This document shows, in pieces, positions 44,581-55,224 of a DNA stretch of 64,000 bases. A program made the position numbers and the translations under genes. Position 1 is the first letter of the stretch. Every line of letters starts with the position of its first letter. Source of the stretch: Phytoseiulus persimilis (lineage: Eukaryota; Arthropoda; Arachnida; Mesostigmata; Phytoseiidae); the NCBI GenBank assembly GCA_037576195.1, contig CM075103.1, positions 14,756,001-14,820,000 of the forward strand. The letters are read 5' to 3'. Under the pieces are notes generated by a model. The model was not told the DNA's origin and ran no database searches. It was given only the letters and a program-made list of their open reading frames with translations.

Positions 44581-44875
44581 CGCTCAATGAACTTCCGAGT
44601 TTTCTCATTCATGTCAAGAGGGGTGTCAATGCGCCTTCAAATGCGTCTTGTCGATCGAGGCCCTCACCACTCATTGCTGGCTAGGGCCTCGTTACCCGTG
44701 TTCGATTCAGGACGGCTTTATTCAAATCCCGGTCTCTTCACGTCTAGGTTTCAGGTCTGTGGAAGATCGTAGGACGCTTGAGCTGAACTGAACTTTGGGA
44801 TGTCTGGGAGTTTTCGTCGCCAGCGGGTGCTGCCACGAGACCTCTTGTCCAAGCGCCAATTATTGATGCGGCTCG

Positions 44876-45005
44876 AAGTCGAAGGACGATGGATATCCTA
44901 AGGCGATGGGAGAACAACGAACTATGATCTGTGAACGTAATACAATTCATCCCTGAAATGAAAGGGAACATATGTGCATATGTAAGGTCCAATAAAATCA
45001 AATCA
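44876..45005 (+). mobile_element. Non-LTR retrotransposon 3' end fragment
   Basis: It matches the last about 30 nt of the ORF and the whole 3' UTR of the element at 30006-30950, through AATAAAATCAAATCA. The matching site in duplication copy 2 lacks it, so it inserted after the duplication or was lost from copy 2. Confidence 0.8.
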
Positions 45006-45315
45006 AGTTTATTTTAGGTCGACCGAGGATCGCCGTAACGTGCTCAGCGAGCCTGCTGAGGAACGTGACAAATCCGGACCATAACCGCACTGCCTACGCG
45101 AGCTTGGTGAGCTGGGAGCAAACAAATCTGACCACAATCAGTCAAACTTGTTTCAATTTGAATCGGCTTCCAAACATTGGTTTCAACCTTGAAATCGGAG
45201 CGAAAGTCGAATGTAGAATCTATGAGAGTCAGTTGCGACAGCTCTCCGTGTTGAATCGGCTACTCTCTGACAAGGGAGATCTGATCTCGTTACCAATCAG
45301 ATCGCTCACATCATC

Positions 45316-45990
45316 ATGAGACTTTTGTCCCTCATCCTCGTTGTGGGTCTCATAGCCCTAAGCGTGGGCTCAGTGGAACGTATGCTGGATATTGCTCTGA
45401 AAATCCTCCCTGCCATCATAAAGGACGAGAAGAAACTCGAGATGTTCAAGGTGAGTGAGAATCCATCACCTCTGAGAAGATTCATCATCCTCACCCTGGT
45501 CGAGCGGAGTGATGATGTGTTTCGGTAGTCTGATTTCGGGAAATCGAGGCCTGCTCTGACGGGCTCATGTCTGACGTGCACTGGAATCCATACAATCCAA
45601 ACGAAACCTCTTCACCAGGGGGCGCTTATTGCGGCTAAAGGCTGCCTCGAGCCAATAGCTCAGAAGGCCGGCGAGGACACTGTGGAGAAATTTCTGGAGA
45701 TGTTATTCCCCGCGGGGAGTGAATGTGGTGAGTGAATAATTGTTCTTTCACCGCCTCATCTGCGCACAGACTCTAGGATCCAACTGTATAGCTACAACGG
45801 GATTTCGATTGCATCATCCGCAGGTTTGCAAGTCGGAGGATTCGAAGATGTCCTCACGAAGCGCAAAGAGTTCAGCAAGTGCTTCTATGCGAAAGTCGAC
45901 GTATTCCTGGAAGGCAAAAGCCAAACAGACAAGGACGCTTTCATGGAGACGAAAGCGTGCTTCAAAGAGATCTTCGGCGATCATGAATAA
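45316..45990 (+). CDS. Small secreted four-cysteine protein, copy 1
   Basis: Exons 45316-45450, 45619-45727 and 45824-45990 (phases 0 and 1) encode 136 residues ending in TAA. Residues 1-18 form a signal peptide (Met-Arg, Leu/Ile/Val core, Ser-Val-Gly). The mature part is alpha-helical and Lys/Glu-rich with four Cys, at Gly-Cys-Leu, Glu-Cys-Gly, Lys-Cys-Phe and Ala-Cys-Phe, probably two disulfides. There is no membrane segment. Differs from copy 2 by a Lys where copy 2 has Glu after Phe-Tyr-Ala, and by the stop codon. AATAAA at 46231-46236 is the likely poly(A) signal. The family is not recognised; secreted helical proteins of this kind are common in arthropod secretions, but no role can be assigned. 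Confidence 0.85.
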
Positions 45991-46230
45991 TCTCCGGTTG
46001 GAGTTTTAGAGCATTCTGCCCGAACAACTCGGTGTTCGAGATCTCGTACGCCCAGAGCTCAGGCTCAAGATCCTTACCACGATTTTATGTCACATGGCTC
46101 CATGGTTATCGTCAGATGTCCGGGTTTCCTCCACTTTCTCTCTCCATGAGTTCCCGAAGCGGAGTTCGCGCATGCAAACATTGCTTGGTCTGATGTCAAA
46201 CTTGGCTTTGTGAGAAGAGATGAGTTCGCA

Positions 46231-46236
46231 AATAAA
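46231..46236 (+). terminator. Poly(A) signal of secreted-protein gene copy 1
   Basis: AATAAA lies 241 nt after the stop codon and is conserved in copy 2 at 53828-53833. Confidence 0.6.
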
Positions 46237-46415
46237 TAGAATCGGCAAATGTTAATGTCATTCCTGAGGCGGTTTCAAGACTCTCGACAGCGATTCCCAA
46301 GCTCATCGTTCCCGTTGATCAATGATCAGAGGGGGACCTCCTTTCCCTGTTCTTGAGTCGCTATGCTGAAGCATCTTGTGATTAAGCGCTGGAGATCCTG
46401 TTCTTGTCTCGTTTT

Positions 46416-46833
46416 GTAGGCACCAGCAGCGTAGTCGGTAGGAGCTTCACAAGCTGAAGCCTCTCGATCTTGAAATTCCATGACGCCAGCCTCATGAAAT
46501 TTCGGGATTCGACGGGTTTCCTTTCTGTGAATTGGTCTGTTGTGTCCACGAGGAGAGAATCTATGGCGGGAGAGAAAAGGAACCCCCGGATAGCAGCACG
46601 GCTGAATTCCGACCAAATCCTGTGCGCTGACGAGTGTTTCGCATATCTGCTACCAATTGAAGGGGGCTTAAGAGAGCTCCTGCTGTATTTGAAAATACCC
46701 CGTGTCCTTCCCGTGTCAAGTTCCTCGTGTGAGAGGAACTTCAGCACCCTGCGGAGGATTCAATACCCCCTCCCCGCAGTGGAAGTGGAAAGCCCCGTGA
46801 AAAAGGAGGGCTGGCTACGCTACTGGTAGGCAC
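46416..46833 (+). mobile_element. 402-bp hAT-like element with transposase tail
   Basis: The element (46424-46825) has ends CAGCAGCGTAG and the complement of CAGTAGCGTAGCCAG and is flanked by GTAGGCAC at 46416-46423 and 46826-46833. The empty site in the paralogous copy near 54035 reads GTAGGTAC once, which confirms the insertion. The interior encodes a piece of hAT C-terminal domain at 46680-46760 (LKIPRVLPVSSSSCERNFST), so the element is a deletion derivative of an autonomous hAT transposon. The rest of the transposase is gone. Confidence 0.92.
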
Positions 46834-47290
46834 ACGCAGAAGCCACTCAGTATCCCAAGAATGGTACACCACATCCGCCCTGATTGGCGGTCCCGATTTC
46901 AGCCTTCTTCGCCGTTGATGCCCAGCCGATGGAGATTCGAATCGTTAAAGATCAGTACAAGACAACGCGACCATTGATTCGAAATCGCCGACTCTGAGGA
47001 CTTTGACGATCTGTATCACACCGGAAAGAAGACTCAGTAGCTCTGTTTGTCGAGTTGCAGCATGAACCTCTGAATGTAACTATTTTGTGCGAAGGAACTT
47101 GCGGACTGATGGAGCGATGGAGCGCTGCGATTGAGTTGTCTGCATCAACTGTTTCCATGTGCCCACGGGCCCATCTGAGGACCTTATGAGGATAGTTTCC
47201 GGAAGCTCTGTGATCGCTCCCCGGGGGATCGAATCAAGGTCTGGCCTTGCATCTAAACCTGTGATCGGTCTCGAAATCATCTTGTGGTGG

Positions 47291-47946
47291 TCAATACATC
47301 CGCTCGGGATACACGATCCCGAATCGACCTCTTGGGTGAAAATGCCTTTCCTCCGATTTCCTCATGACAGCGCTCCCGATATACGAACGCCCTCCTTTGG
47401 ACTCCAAGAGTCCTTGTTGTTTGGACCGGAACTCAAGCTCACAAGTCGAAGGGTTCGAGTCTGGAGCCACGCTGAAGATCCTTACGAGGAGCCTCACGAC
47501 TCCGATGAAGGGAGCCGGTCATCTACCGGGGCTTCCGCCAGCGTAGCCGAGCCGTCCTTCCTCCCAGCAAATGAGGTCCAGATTGCGTCGACTTCTCGCT
47601 GAACCGAACATCCCTTTTTTTCCGCCGAAGATCTCAGTACAGTCCCTAAAGAGCTGCAATGTCCCCGATACCACTGGAGACGGTCCGTCCGGGGATGGAG
47701 ACTGTACGTTCTGTCTCCCGCTGTGTCAAAGTGTGCGTCATATTCGAGGAGGTTTTCACGAATCACATGTCTCGACATGCATAACCGTTTTCCACCGTCC
47801 ATCAATTGCTTTCTTTCCGCGGATGATCCATGTCCCGGACCCTCCGTCTCCCCCCCCCCCCCCCGTGGGAATTCCTCATAGAATCAGTGGATAACCGGGA
47901 TCTCCGGGCGGTATGCCGAATTTCCTCTCGTGGCAAATCGGATCGC
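47291..47946. other. No gene recognised; C-tract
   Basis: Frames on both strands are short or unsupported. A run of 15 C occurs at 47850-47864. Confidence 0.35.
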
Positions 47947-48846
47947 TCAACGGATGGGCACCAAGTTGGCTCCAAGAACCGATGTGAAGGAAAATAGCTT
48001 TGAACAGAGTCGCTGGCAAGCAGAGTCGGGCTCCGAGATGAGCGGCGGTGTCAAACAAAATGGTATTCCCACAGGAAGTATAGATACGTTGTGACCGTTG
48101 TTTGTGATCGGACGCAAACGCCTTCGTTGAAAAAATGAGAACAATTTCTCAATTTGTTGATCCTGTTTCTCAGCGATCTCCTCGAGAGAAGAGCATTCCT
48201 TCACCTCAGCGGTTGCGACAGTCCGCGGCCAAGCACCATCCACGACGCAAAAGAGCCCCTTCGCGCCGAAAGTGATAGCTCAGAGGTTCGTGCTAAACGC
48301 AGCGGTTTAAAAACTCTCCTCTGGATACAGAAACCCGCGTCTGCGAGAAGGAGCCGCAGGTCAATCACGGGAGAAGTTTCTACAGGATATGGATCTGGCT
48401 GAGAAGTGATCGGAAGAAGAGACAAGACACCACAGCCAGGCGAGCTCCACAACGGCTTGCCGTGCACGGAGCTCGAATAAACGAGCCGACCATTTTCGGT
48501 GGGATGAAACGCGTCGTTCTGGTTTGCCAGTCTGATCGGTAGAGTTTTGATGCAATTCTGCCTCCAGACAACAGCTCGATTCTCTTGTCTCAATTGGTTG
48601 CACCGTGATCCTCAGCGTTTCGATTCGGACAAACTGATCGCGTAGTGCCCGGGAGAGGGATCCGCGAGAATACGTATCAAATAGCAACGAAAACGAGCGC
48701 TCGACCCCAATGTCGGAGCACTTGCTCAGCTTCGCGAACGGATATTCGTCGCCGGTTTCCCAGGAAACAGACAGACCATCGCGTTCGGTCATGCAGCGTC
48801 TCGAATTATGTTTTACGTTCGACCGCCAGAACTCATCAAGACACAT
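47947..48846 (-). CDS. Hypothetical three-exon protein
   Basis: Exon 48846-48604 (ATG, 81 codons, GTGCAA donor) joins a second exon starting at 48557 in phase 0 through a 46-nt intron (48558-48603). The second is open until about 48205. A third frame, open from 48243 to TGA at 47947, gives the C-terminus; the exact splice between second and third is not fixed. The first exon has mixed alpha/beta composition with several Trp and Phe. The second is rich in Pro, Ser and Leu. The third begins with a charged helix (Ile-Ala-Glu-Lys-Gln-Asp-Gln-Gln-Ile-Glu). Family unknown. Confidence 0.45.
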
Positions 48847-49024
48847 CAGAGGAATGAAAATCGCAACAGAGTGAATTAAAAGCCCTCTGTGACGATCCGG
48901 TTGACCAAAGCTGAAGACAAACAGTGCTCAATCCATGGTCGAGTCAGTTCTCGCCGAGTGTTGCTTAACTTATCATGCGGGGAACCTTCGCTCAAGCCAT
49001 TGGTGAAGCCGATTCCCGGGATCC

Positions 49025-49249
49025 TCAAGATAATCGTCTCTTTGTCGGATCTAGACTGAAATGTTCCACCTCAACATCGCCGTCGAGCAGATCGTCCAAG
49101 AAACGATACCACGTGTCTTGGAAGTCCCAATAACCAGCTCCGATCCCGGTGATCTTATCCCAGAGATAACTTCTGATCATGTGATGAATGTCAGGAGACG
49201 ATGGCGAACGCGAGAGTCTACAATCGGTCCTTCGAAACGCTGGATCCAC
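49025..49249 (-). CDS. Coding-like terminal exon, aromatic-rich
   Basis: The frame ends in TGA and encodes a segment unusually rich in Trp, Tyr, Phe and Asp (YLWDKITGIGAGYWDFQDTW), looking like part of a folded domain. No ATG fits at the start, but an acceptor (ATGATCAG, near 49171) gives a terminal exon of about 48 codons. The partner exons may lie at 49869-50060. The opposite-strand frame 49061-49336 is probably its shadow. Family unknown. Confidence 0.35.
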   Translation of the reverse strand: MDPAFRRTDCRLSRSPSSPDIHHMIRSYLWDKITGIGAGYWDFQDTWYRFLDDLLDGDVEVEHFSLDPTKRRLS

Positions 49250-49868
49250 TGCGATGAGTTTAAGAGCTTGAGTAGTTTTGAGATTGTATCAGAGCGATGG
49301 ACAAGTCAAGGAAATACTTGGCAATCTCGACGCTAACATCATTCACGTTACGCGATCAGAATATACATGGGTGGATTGAAAAAAGATTCGTGAACGTCGA
49401 AGCTGAAAATTCGGGGTTGATGTAACCATTCCTCAAACCAGCTACTCGTAAATGATGTCAGCTCACTGATGCCTGGACTTTCAAGCTGCACCGATGACCG
49501 TTTCCTCGCCGACTAATTGTGTCTAATCGAGATGTGAATATTCATTAGGTAGATGACTTCGAGCCTAAGATTGATAGCCTCGTTGATTCTCCCACTCAAA
49601 CAACTCGGAGTTCTGAGCTCGACGATCGAGACACCGTTCGAGGCTGCTTCTTCTGCGCGCATGGCTCCGATTGAGCTCCCGTGCTCTGCTTTGGTTCCGT
49701 ACGCGGAATGTGTGATTGGTGTCGCTTCCCCGTGTGGTTAGAGAACGCACTGATGAGATCGGTTGAACCCTGGTTTCGTGATGAAACCCACGGAACTCCA
49801 GATCATTGACCTCTGTCTATTAAGGCTATCCAGTTGTCTCTTGATGACTTGGTCCGCGGAAGCTGTTC

Positions 49869-50060
49869 CTAAAAAAGTTCCTCGTTCCTTCGCGCGGCGA
49901 AAGTGGCATAGGTTCGTTGGCCCGCTCTTTTTGACCGCCCATGTTTGCTAAACTGACGAATATCGAACGCCAGTTGTCTCACTGAAAAACCAAGATCGAC
50001 ATTATTCACCCATTCGATTTGATGAGAAGGAACACATCGCTTAAATGAGATGCCGGCCAT
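49869..50060 (-). CDS. Coding-like segment
   Basis: After an acceptor-like TCATTTAAG, a frame of about 60 codons runs to TAG with mixed hydrophobic and basic residues (HQIEWVNNVDLGFSVRQLAF). It overlaps the 3' end of the two-exon gene 50041-50397 in another frame, so it could be an alternative last exon of that gene. Confidence 0.28.
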   Translation of the reverse strand: MAGISFKRCVPSHQIEWVNNVDLGFSVRQLAFDIRQFSKHGRSKRAGQRTYATFAARRNEELF

Positions 50061-50397
50061 AGAGATAGTTTGGAATTGGCCCACATTCGATGATATAGGA
50101 TAGGAATCCCTGTTCGAACTGTCCTCGAGGTCGAGAGCAAGACTCGCAGAGACAGAACTCGGAAAAAGAGTAGATGTCCTCGAATCCCATCTGTTCTCGT
50201 TCCTTGAACCAACGACGATGAGCATTTTGCTTCGGTAAAATCGAACGAAAAAATCGCCGAGCGATCCCTACCTGTGCGCCCCAGCAAGAAGAACCCATCA
50301 AAACTCGATCCACACGGCGGTCGAACGCGATTGTAATTAGTTCTCGATTGTTCCTTTCTAATCGCCTCACTCTCGTCTGAAGAGAGTAGGACAACAT
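50041..50397 (-). CDS. Hypothetical two-exon 91-residue protein
   Basis: Exon 50397-50272 (ATG, 42 codons) ends at a GTAGGG donor; exon 50190-50041 follows a good acceptor (GAGAACAG) in phase 0 and ends in TAA. The first exon is a basic helix. The second is acidic with Phe, Tyr and a Cys-x-Cys-x2-Cys cluster, then a hydrophobic end. The 81-nt intron is itself open in frame, giving a 118-codon unspliced frame. It diverges from the MATH gene, with about 70 bp to that gene's TATA box. Family unknown. Confidence 0.5.
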   Translation of the reverse strand: MLSYSLQTRVRRLERNNRELITIAFDRRVDRVLMGSSCWGAQVGIARRFFRSILPKQNAHRRWFKEREQMGFEDIYSFSEFCLCESCSRPRGQFEQGFLSYIIECGPIPNYLYGRHLI

Positions 50398-50466
50398 CGC
50401 TGTTTGCGACGTTCAGCGCCTCCCCTCACACTTGAACTCGACGAGACCTCCCTCACCCCCTTCTTG

Positions 50467-50473
50467 TATAAAA
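50467..50473 (+). promoter_or_regulatory. TATA box of the MATH gene
   Basis: TATAAAA stands 266 bp before the ATG at 50733, in a pyrimidine-rich region. A start site about 30 bp downstream would give a 5' UTR of roughly 235 nt. Position and sequence are the only evidence. Confidence 0.5.
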
Positions 50474-50732
50474 TCCGGACACTTCGCCAGTGTCGGGTAT
50501 CGTCTCTCAGCGTTCCTCAGGTTGTTTCTCAAGAAACAAGCTTTCTCAGTGAAATTGTCAGAAGTTTGAAAGGATCGGACCCACGTTCAGCTCGAGAGTG
50601 TAACTCGAGCTTGGAACCTGTTCGCCGTAGCCTGAGCCTAAGCTTTCGTTGTTCCGTCGTCCTTCGTCGTTCGGTCAGCGTGTTTGTCAGCTCTTCGTAA
50701 GTTTCGGGAACGCGAGACGACTGTTTTTGGAA

Positions 50733-51248
50733 ATGTTTGCTCAAGGAGAGATCTTCCCGGTCGCCGACGCCGATAGCTGGTCCTCAACTCGGAGCAGCAT
50801 CCACGAAATTCGGCACGTCTGGACTATCGACCACTTCAGTTTCCTTCAACATGAAGAGGACATCGAAAGCCCTCTGTTCGGGTCCGAGTCAAACGGCGGA
50901 AACCAATGGCGTCTCAGCTTACACCCCACAGGTCAGACTCGAGGTCCGGAAACCTGGGTGTCAATCTTTTTGAACCTGGTGTCCTGTAGGGCGGGAAGAG
51001 TTGCGGCGAAGTACGACTTCGCCCTTCTCAATGCCAGGGGCGAAACCATCGAGGTGATGGGCAGCAACGAGCCCGTGGAGTTCTTCCAAGGGGAAGGTTG
51101 GGGGATAACGGAGTTTGTGCGACAGGACGCCGTTCTGAGGAGCCATCCCGCGGGTCTCCCCGGAGACAAGCTTATCGTTTGTTGCAAGGTTTCGGCTCTG
51201 GCCCAAACGCGAAGCTTCTCCGGTCTGTACCCGACGAGGGAGCTCTGA
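50733..51248 (+). CDS. Single-exon MATH-domain protein
   Basis: An intronless frame of 171 residues. Residues about 27-155 form a MATH (TRAF-like) domain: IRHVWTIDHFSF opens the fold, then Gly-Asn-Gln-Trp-Arg-Leu-Ser-Leu, SIFLNLV, a KYDFALLNARGE strand, Glu-Gly-Trp-Gly and DKLIVCCKV, as in SPOP-type substrate adaptors. In that family MATH recognises substrates and a following BTB domain recruits Cullin-3; no BTB domain is present here. After the TGA a related frame continues with PEFRGAPEETGTRPEAL-like sequence that is also found in the decayed copy at 62599-63640; a 7-nt difference between the copies shifts the frame at this point. The gene could act as a free MATH domain or be truncated. 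Confidence 0.8.
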   Translation: MFAQGEIFPVADADSWSSTRSSIHEIRHVWTIDHFSFLQHEEDIESPLFGSESNGGNQWRLSLHPTGQTRGPETWVSIFLNLVSCRAGRVAAKYDFALLNARGETIEVMGSNEPVEFFQGEGWGITEFVRQDAVLRSHPAGLPGDKLIVCCKVSALAQTRSFSGLYPTREL

Positions 51249-52329
51249 AACGACCCCACCAGAATTCCGGGGTGCGCCTGAAGAAACGGGAACGCGCCCT
51301 GAGGCTCTGTGTGGGCGGAGAAAGGGTACTTGAGACGTTCCTACCACGGGGCTTCGAGCCGGATCGATCAGAAACATCATCTGCAGTGGATCCAGAAACG
51401 GCGGCTCCACGCAAACAGCGAACTTCGCCATCACCTCCCCCCTCCCCCCTTGAAAGACGATATCCGAGACGCCTGGTTGAACAGAGGAGTCCGCCCGTCC
51501 ATGCTACCCGGAAACCAGAAGGAACTAGACGAGAGTCCCCTGCCCAGTGCAATCGAAACCACGACAATAATGTGTGAGAAAACTTGGCTGAATTTTCAAT
51601 TGGCTGCTATGTTCACTTCCAAACATGAAACTTCACTTGGAACTGTAAAACGCCTGGGTTCCATGACCGGAAATAAAGAAAGTTTAAATGATCACCGCCT
51701 CAACAATCGCGTTCTCAACAATTTTCTGAAGAAGGAGAATCTATGCATTTGATGTTGTCAGTTGAATGAGATGTTACACTCCATCGGATGCGCCAAGAAA
51801 CAGCGGCTGTAGGAGCTCGCGAACACTTGGTGCGGAGGGACGGATTTCCTAACGGAAAGCTGAAAGGGATTCCGTTGACTGTGAATTCGGGAAGAGGGAA
51901 AGATCGGACGAACATCTCCCCTTCCGTATATCCGATGACATCGCCACAACCATGGTAACTCTTGATCTCATCCGCGCATACGTACCGATGGTGCTGCCAT
52001 TGTGTTTCCCCCCCCCCCCCCCCCCCCCCCCCCTCCACTACAAACCGAGGGGTTCGAGAGTACAGCACTCGTATCACCACGAAGAACAAGAGTTGGTGAC
52101 TCGTAACGAGAGATAACCGATTGATTTCTCCTTTTCGAGCAATGGGACAGGCCTCGTTACGATGGCAAATTCATGCAGAGGAGTTGGTATTGAACCTATG
52201 ATCGCCCTGTCACAATTTCGATTCTTGAAGGTCTGAGCGGCAAACATGTGAGCCGTTCTGGATTCGTTCAAACCGCCTACTCAATCGAGATAGCGATGCC
52301 TGCAACTTTGAACCGCGCTCAACGAACGG
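51249..52329. other. 3' region of the MATH gene; C-tract
   Basis: Besides the MATH-family tail homology up to about 51400, no gene is recognised. A run of 26 C occurs at 52008-52033, the longest homopolymer in the window. Confidence 0.5.
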
Positions 52330-52895
52330 GTACGCACGCTCATGTCTAGTGAGAGATTGGCGCGCATTCAGATGCGCCTCGTCGAGCGAGGCCCCAATTT
52401 CGCATTGATGGCCCCGGGTTCGATTCAGGACCGCTTCATTCGAATTTCGCTCATTTTGTGTCTCGGGTCGAGGTCTGTGGAAGATCGTTGGGCGCTTGGT
52501 ATGAACTGAAACTTGTAATATGTGGGATCACTCGTCGCCACAAAGCGCTGTCGAGAAACCTCTCGTTCAGGAATCAATCATTATACAGGTTTGAAGTTGT
52601 CGGTCGAGGATCGCAGAAAGTATTCAGCGAGTTTCCTGTGAAACGTGAAAAATCCAGACCATAACCGAACAGCCCACGCAAGCTGAGTGAGCTAGCGGCA
52701 AACAAATCTGACCACAATCAGTCAAACTTGTTTCAATTTGAATCGGCTTCCAAACATTGGTTTCAACCTTGAAATCGGATCGAAAGTAGAATGCAGAATT
52801 TATGAGAGTCAGTTGCGACAGCTCTCCGTAGGGAATCGGCTACTCTCTGACAAGGAAGATCCGATCCCGTTAAAAATCAGATCGCTCGCATCATC

Positions 52896-53570
52896 ATGAG
52901 ACTTCTGTCCCTCATCCTCGTTGTGGGTCTCATAGCCCTAAGCGTGGGCTCAGTGGAACGTATGCTGGATATTGCTCTGAAAATCCTCCCTGCCATCATA
53001 AAGGACGAGAAGAAGCTCGAGATGTTCAAGGTGAGTGAGAATCCATCACCTCTGAGAAGATTCATCATCCTCACCCTGGTGGAGCGGAGTGATGATGTGT
53101 TTCGGTAGTCTGATTTCGGGAAATCGAGGCCTGTTCTGACGGGCTCATGTCTGACGTGCACTGGAATCCATACAATCCAAACGAAACCCCTTCACCAGGG
53201 GGCGCTTATTGCGGCTAAAGGCTGCCTCGAGCCAATAGCTCAGAAGGCCGGCGAGGACACCGTGGAGAAATTTCTGGAGATGTTATTCCCCGCGGGGAGT
53301 GAATGTGGTGAGTGAAGTTCCGTTCTTTCACCGCCTCATCTGCGCTTAGACTCTAGGATCACACTGTATAGCTACAACGGGATTTCGATTGCATCATCCG
53401 CAGGTTTGCAAGTCGGAGGATTCGAAGATGTCCTCACGAAGCGCAAAGAGTTCAGCAAGTGCTTCTATGCCGAAGTCGACGTATTCCTGGAAGGCAAAAG
53501 CCAAACAGACAAGGACGCTTTCATGGAGACGAAAGCGTGCTTCAAAGAGATCTTCGGCGATCATGAATGA
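52896..53570 (+). CDS. Small secreted four-cysteine protein, copy 2
   Basis: Exons 52896-53030, 53199-53307 and 53404-53570 have the same lengths and phases as copy 1 and encode 136 residues ending in TGA. Signal peptide and all four Cys are unchanged; the only amino-acid change seen is Glu for Lys after Phe-Tyr-Ala in the last exon. Introns are also nearly identical, pointing to a recent duplication or gene conversion. AATAAA is at 53828-53833. Confidence 0.85.
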
Positions 53571-53827
53571 TCTCCGGTTCGAGTTTTAGAGCATTCTCCC
53601 CGAACAACTCGGTGTTCGAGATCTCGTACGCCCAGAGCTCAGGCTCAAGGTCCTCGCAACGATTTCATGCCACACGGCTCTAACTTCATCGTCAGACGTC
53701 CAGGTTACCCTCCTCTCCCTCCTCCTTGAGTTTTCCGAACGCGAGCAGCTAGACGTCTGAAGCGGAGCTCGCGCATGCAAACATTTTTTCGTCTGATGTC
53801 GGCTTTGTGAGAAAAGATGAGTTCGCA

Positions 53828-53833
53828 AATAAA
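53828..53833 (+). terminator. Poly(A) signal of secreted-protein gene copy 2
   Basis: AATAAA, 258 nt after the stop codon, at the position matching that in copy 1. Confidence 0.6.
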
Positions 53834-55224
53834 TAGAATCAGTGAATGGCCATGAGTGTTCAGACGGCTCCGGATGTCCCTCCCGAGGGGCTACCAAGAC
53901 TCTTGACAACAATTACCCAGCTCATCGTCCCCGTTGGTCAACGATCGGAGAGGCACCTCCCTTCCCTGTTCTTAAATCGATATGTGGAAGCATTCTGTGC
54001 TTTAGCGCTGGGGACACAGTTCTTGTGTAATTCTGTAGGTACACATGGAAATACTCAATATCGCCAGAGGGTTCCGCCACCTCTGAACAAGTTTTCGTTT
54101 CGAAGCCCTGATTGGCGATTCCGGTCTCAGCTTTCGAAATCGACGACTCTGAGGAACTTGAAAATCCGTTATACTGGAGGGAAGACTTCGAATTACGGCA
54201 TGAACCTCCGAATTCAACTTTTTTGTTCGAAAAAAATTGCTCGGAGGTTTGTGCTCTGCCGTGAACGAATGGGAATCCATCAAATCCACGGTTCCGCGAC
54301 GTTTCACGAGGGAACGTTCGAGTACGCGCGAGAATCCGGTTGTATTGTCCATGACCTTCGTCCGCTCCATGACCTTCAGAAATCAGGGACGACAAAATAC
54401 TCGAAGGTTTCGTAAGCCGCTCGCGTTACAACAACTCCGTACTCCATGTGGATTTTCGGCGCGGTCTCATCTCGAAGATGATGCATAGCTCTATGCAATC
54501 CCGAAAGGAACGGTTTTCGCTCCTTGTGAGGAAAGTCTTTGGGTGCGCCGTGAACGCTCGCGGGCGATCGGTGAACGGTCTGGCCTTGCTCTCCGCATCA
54601 TTGGAGAACCTGTGATCGGTCTCGAGATTATCCCGTGCAGCTTTTTACGAAATTTCGCTCGATCAGTCCAAATCTCCAAGAGCGAACCACGGAGTGGTCT
54701 TGATTCAAAGGAAATATCTGAAGAACAGATGCAGCCATCGCGGGTTAAGCGCGTTCACGTTCTGTGCAGGGTTTGACGCAGTTCGTTATCGAGCGATCCG
54801 AATCGAATTCGACTCAGCGATGCAACTCCACCAAACGCAATCCATTGGGTCTCTCTGGCATCAGGCTGTACACGATCCTCATGCTTGAGGATTCAATCAG
54901 AATCATTGAATTCAATGGACGCTGGAGGAAGCCGCGGTAGACGCGCTCGGGCCGACGGGAATGATGCCCCAGCAGAAAAACCTCGATATTTATTGCCACA
55001 TATTTGCAGATATATTTACCAACTAGATCCCTGTCATCCCACCCCGAGATTGCGAGTCGGATAGAAATTTGCGTCCAACAGCTCATTCCATGCCTCGTAT
55101 CCGGATTTTCCATCGTTTCCACCGAAAAGCAGTTAGCTGGAACGCGAATACTCTCGAACAGAATGATTCAACTACAGAACGACGGCTGGGTCGGAACTAA
55201 CTTCTCAAGGGGATAAACAAATAA

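Larger units (their letters stand above)
44580..47290 (+). repeat. Segmental duplication, copy 1
   Basis: It aligns colinearly with 52330-54650, from the flank before the secreted-protein gene to a tail block containing GGTCTGGCCTTGC and CTGTGATCGGTCTCGA. Coding exons and introns are nearly identical, while the flanks are more diverged. Copy 1 is longer because of two insertions absent from copy 2: a retrotransposon 3' end (44876-45005) and a hAT-like element (46424-46825). Confidence 0.85.
52330..54650 (+). repeat. Segmental duplication, copy 2
   Basis: Counterpart of 44580-47290 without the two mobile-element insertions. It is therefore closer to the ancestral arrangement. The distance between equivalent start codons of the two genes is 7580 bp. 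The 189-codon plus frame at 53846-54415 inside it is not conserved in copy 1 and is probably not a gene. Confidence 0.85.

Noticed and set aside
54002-54395. Minus-strand frames opposite 53846-54415
   Set aside because: No conservation between the two duplication copies and no splice signals.
53846-54415. 189-codon plus-strand frame in duplication copy 2
   Set aside because: The same region of copy 1 does not keep the frame, so it is unlikely to code.
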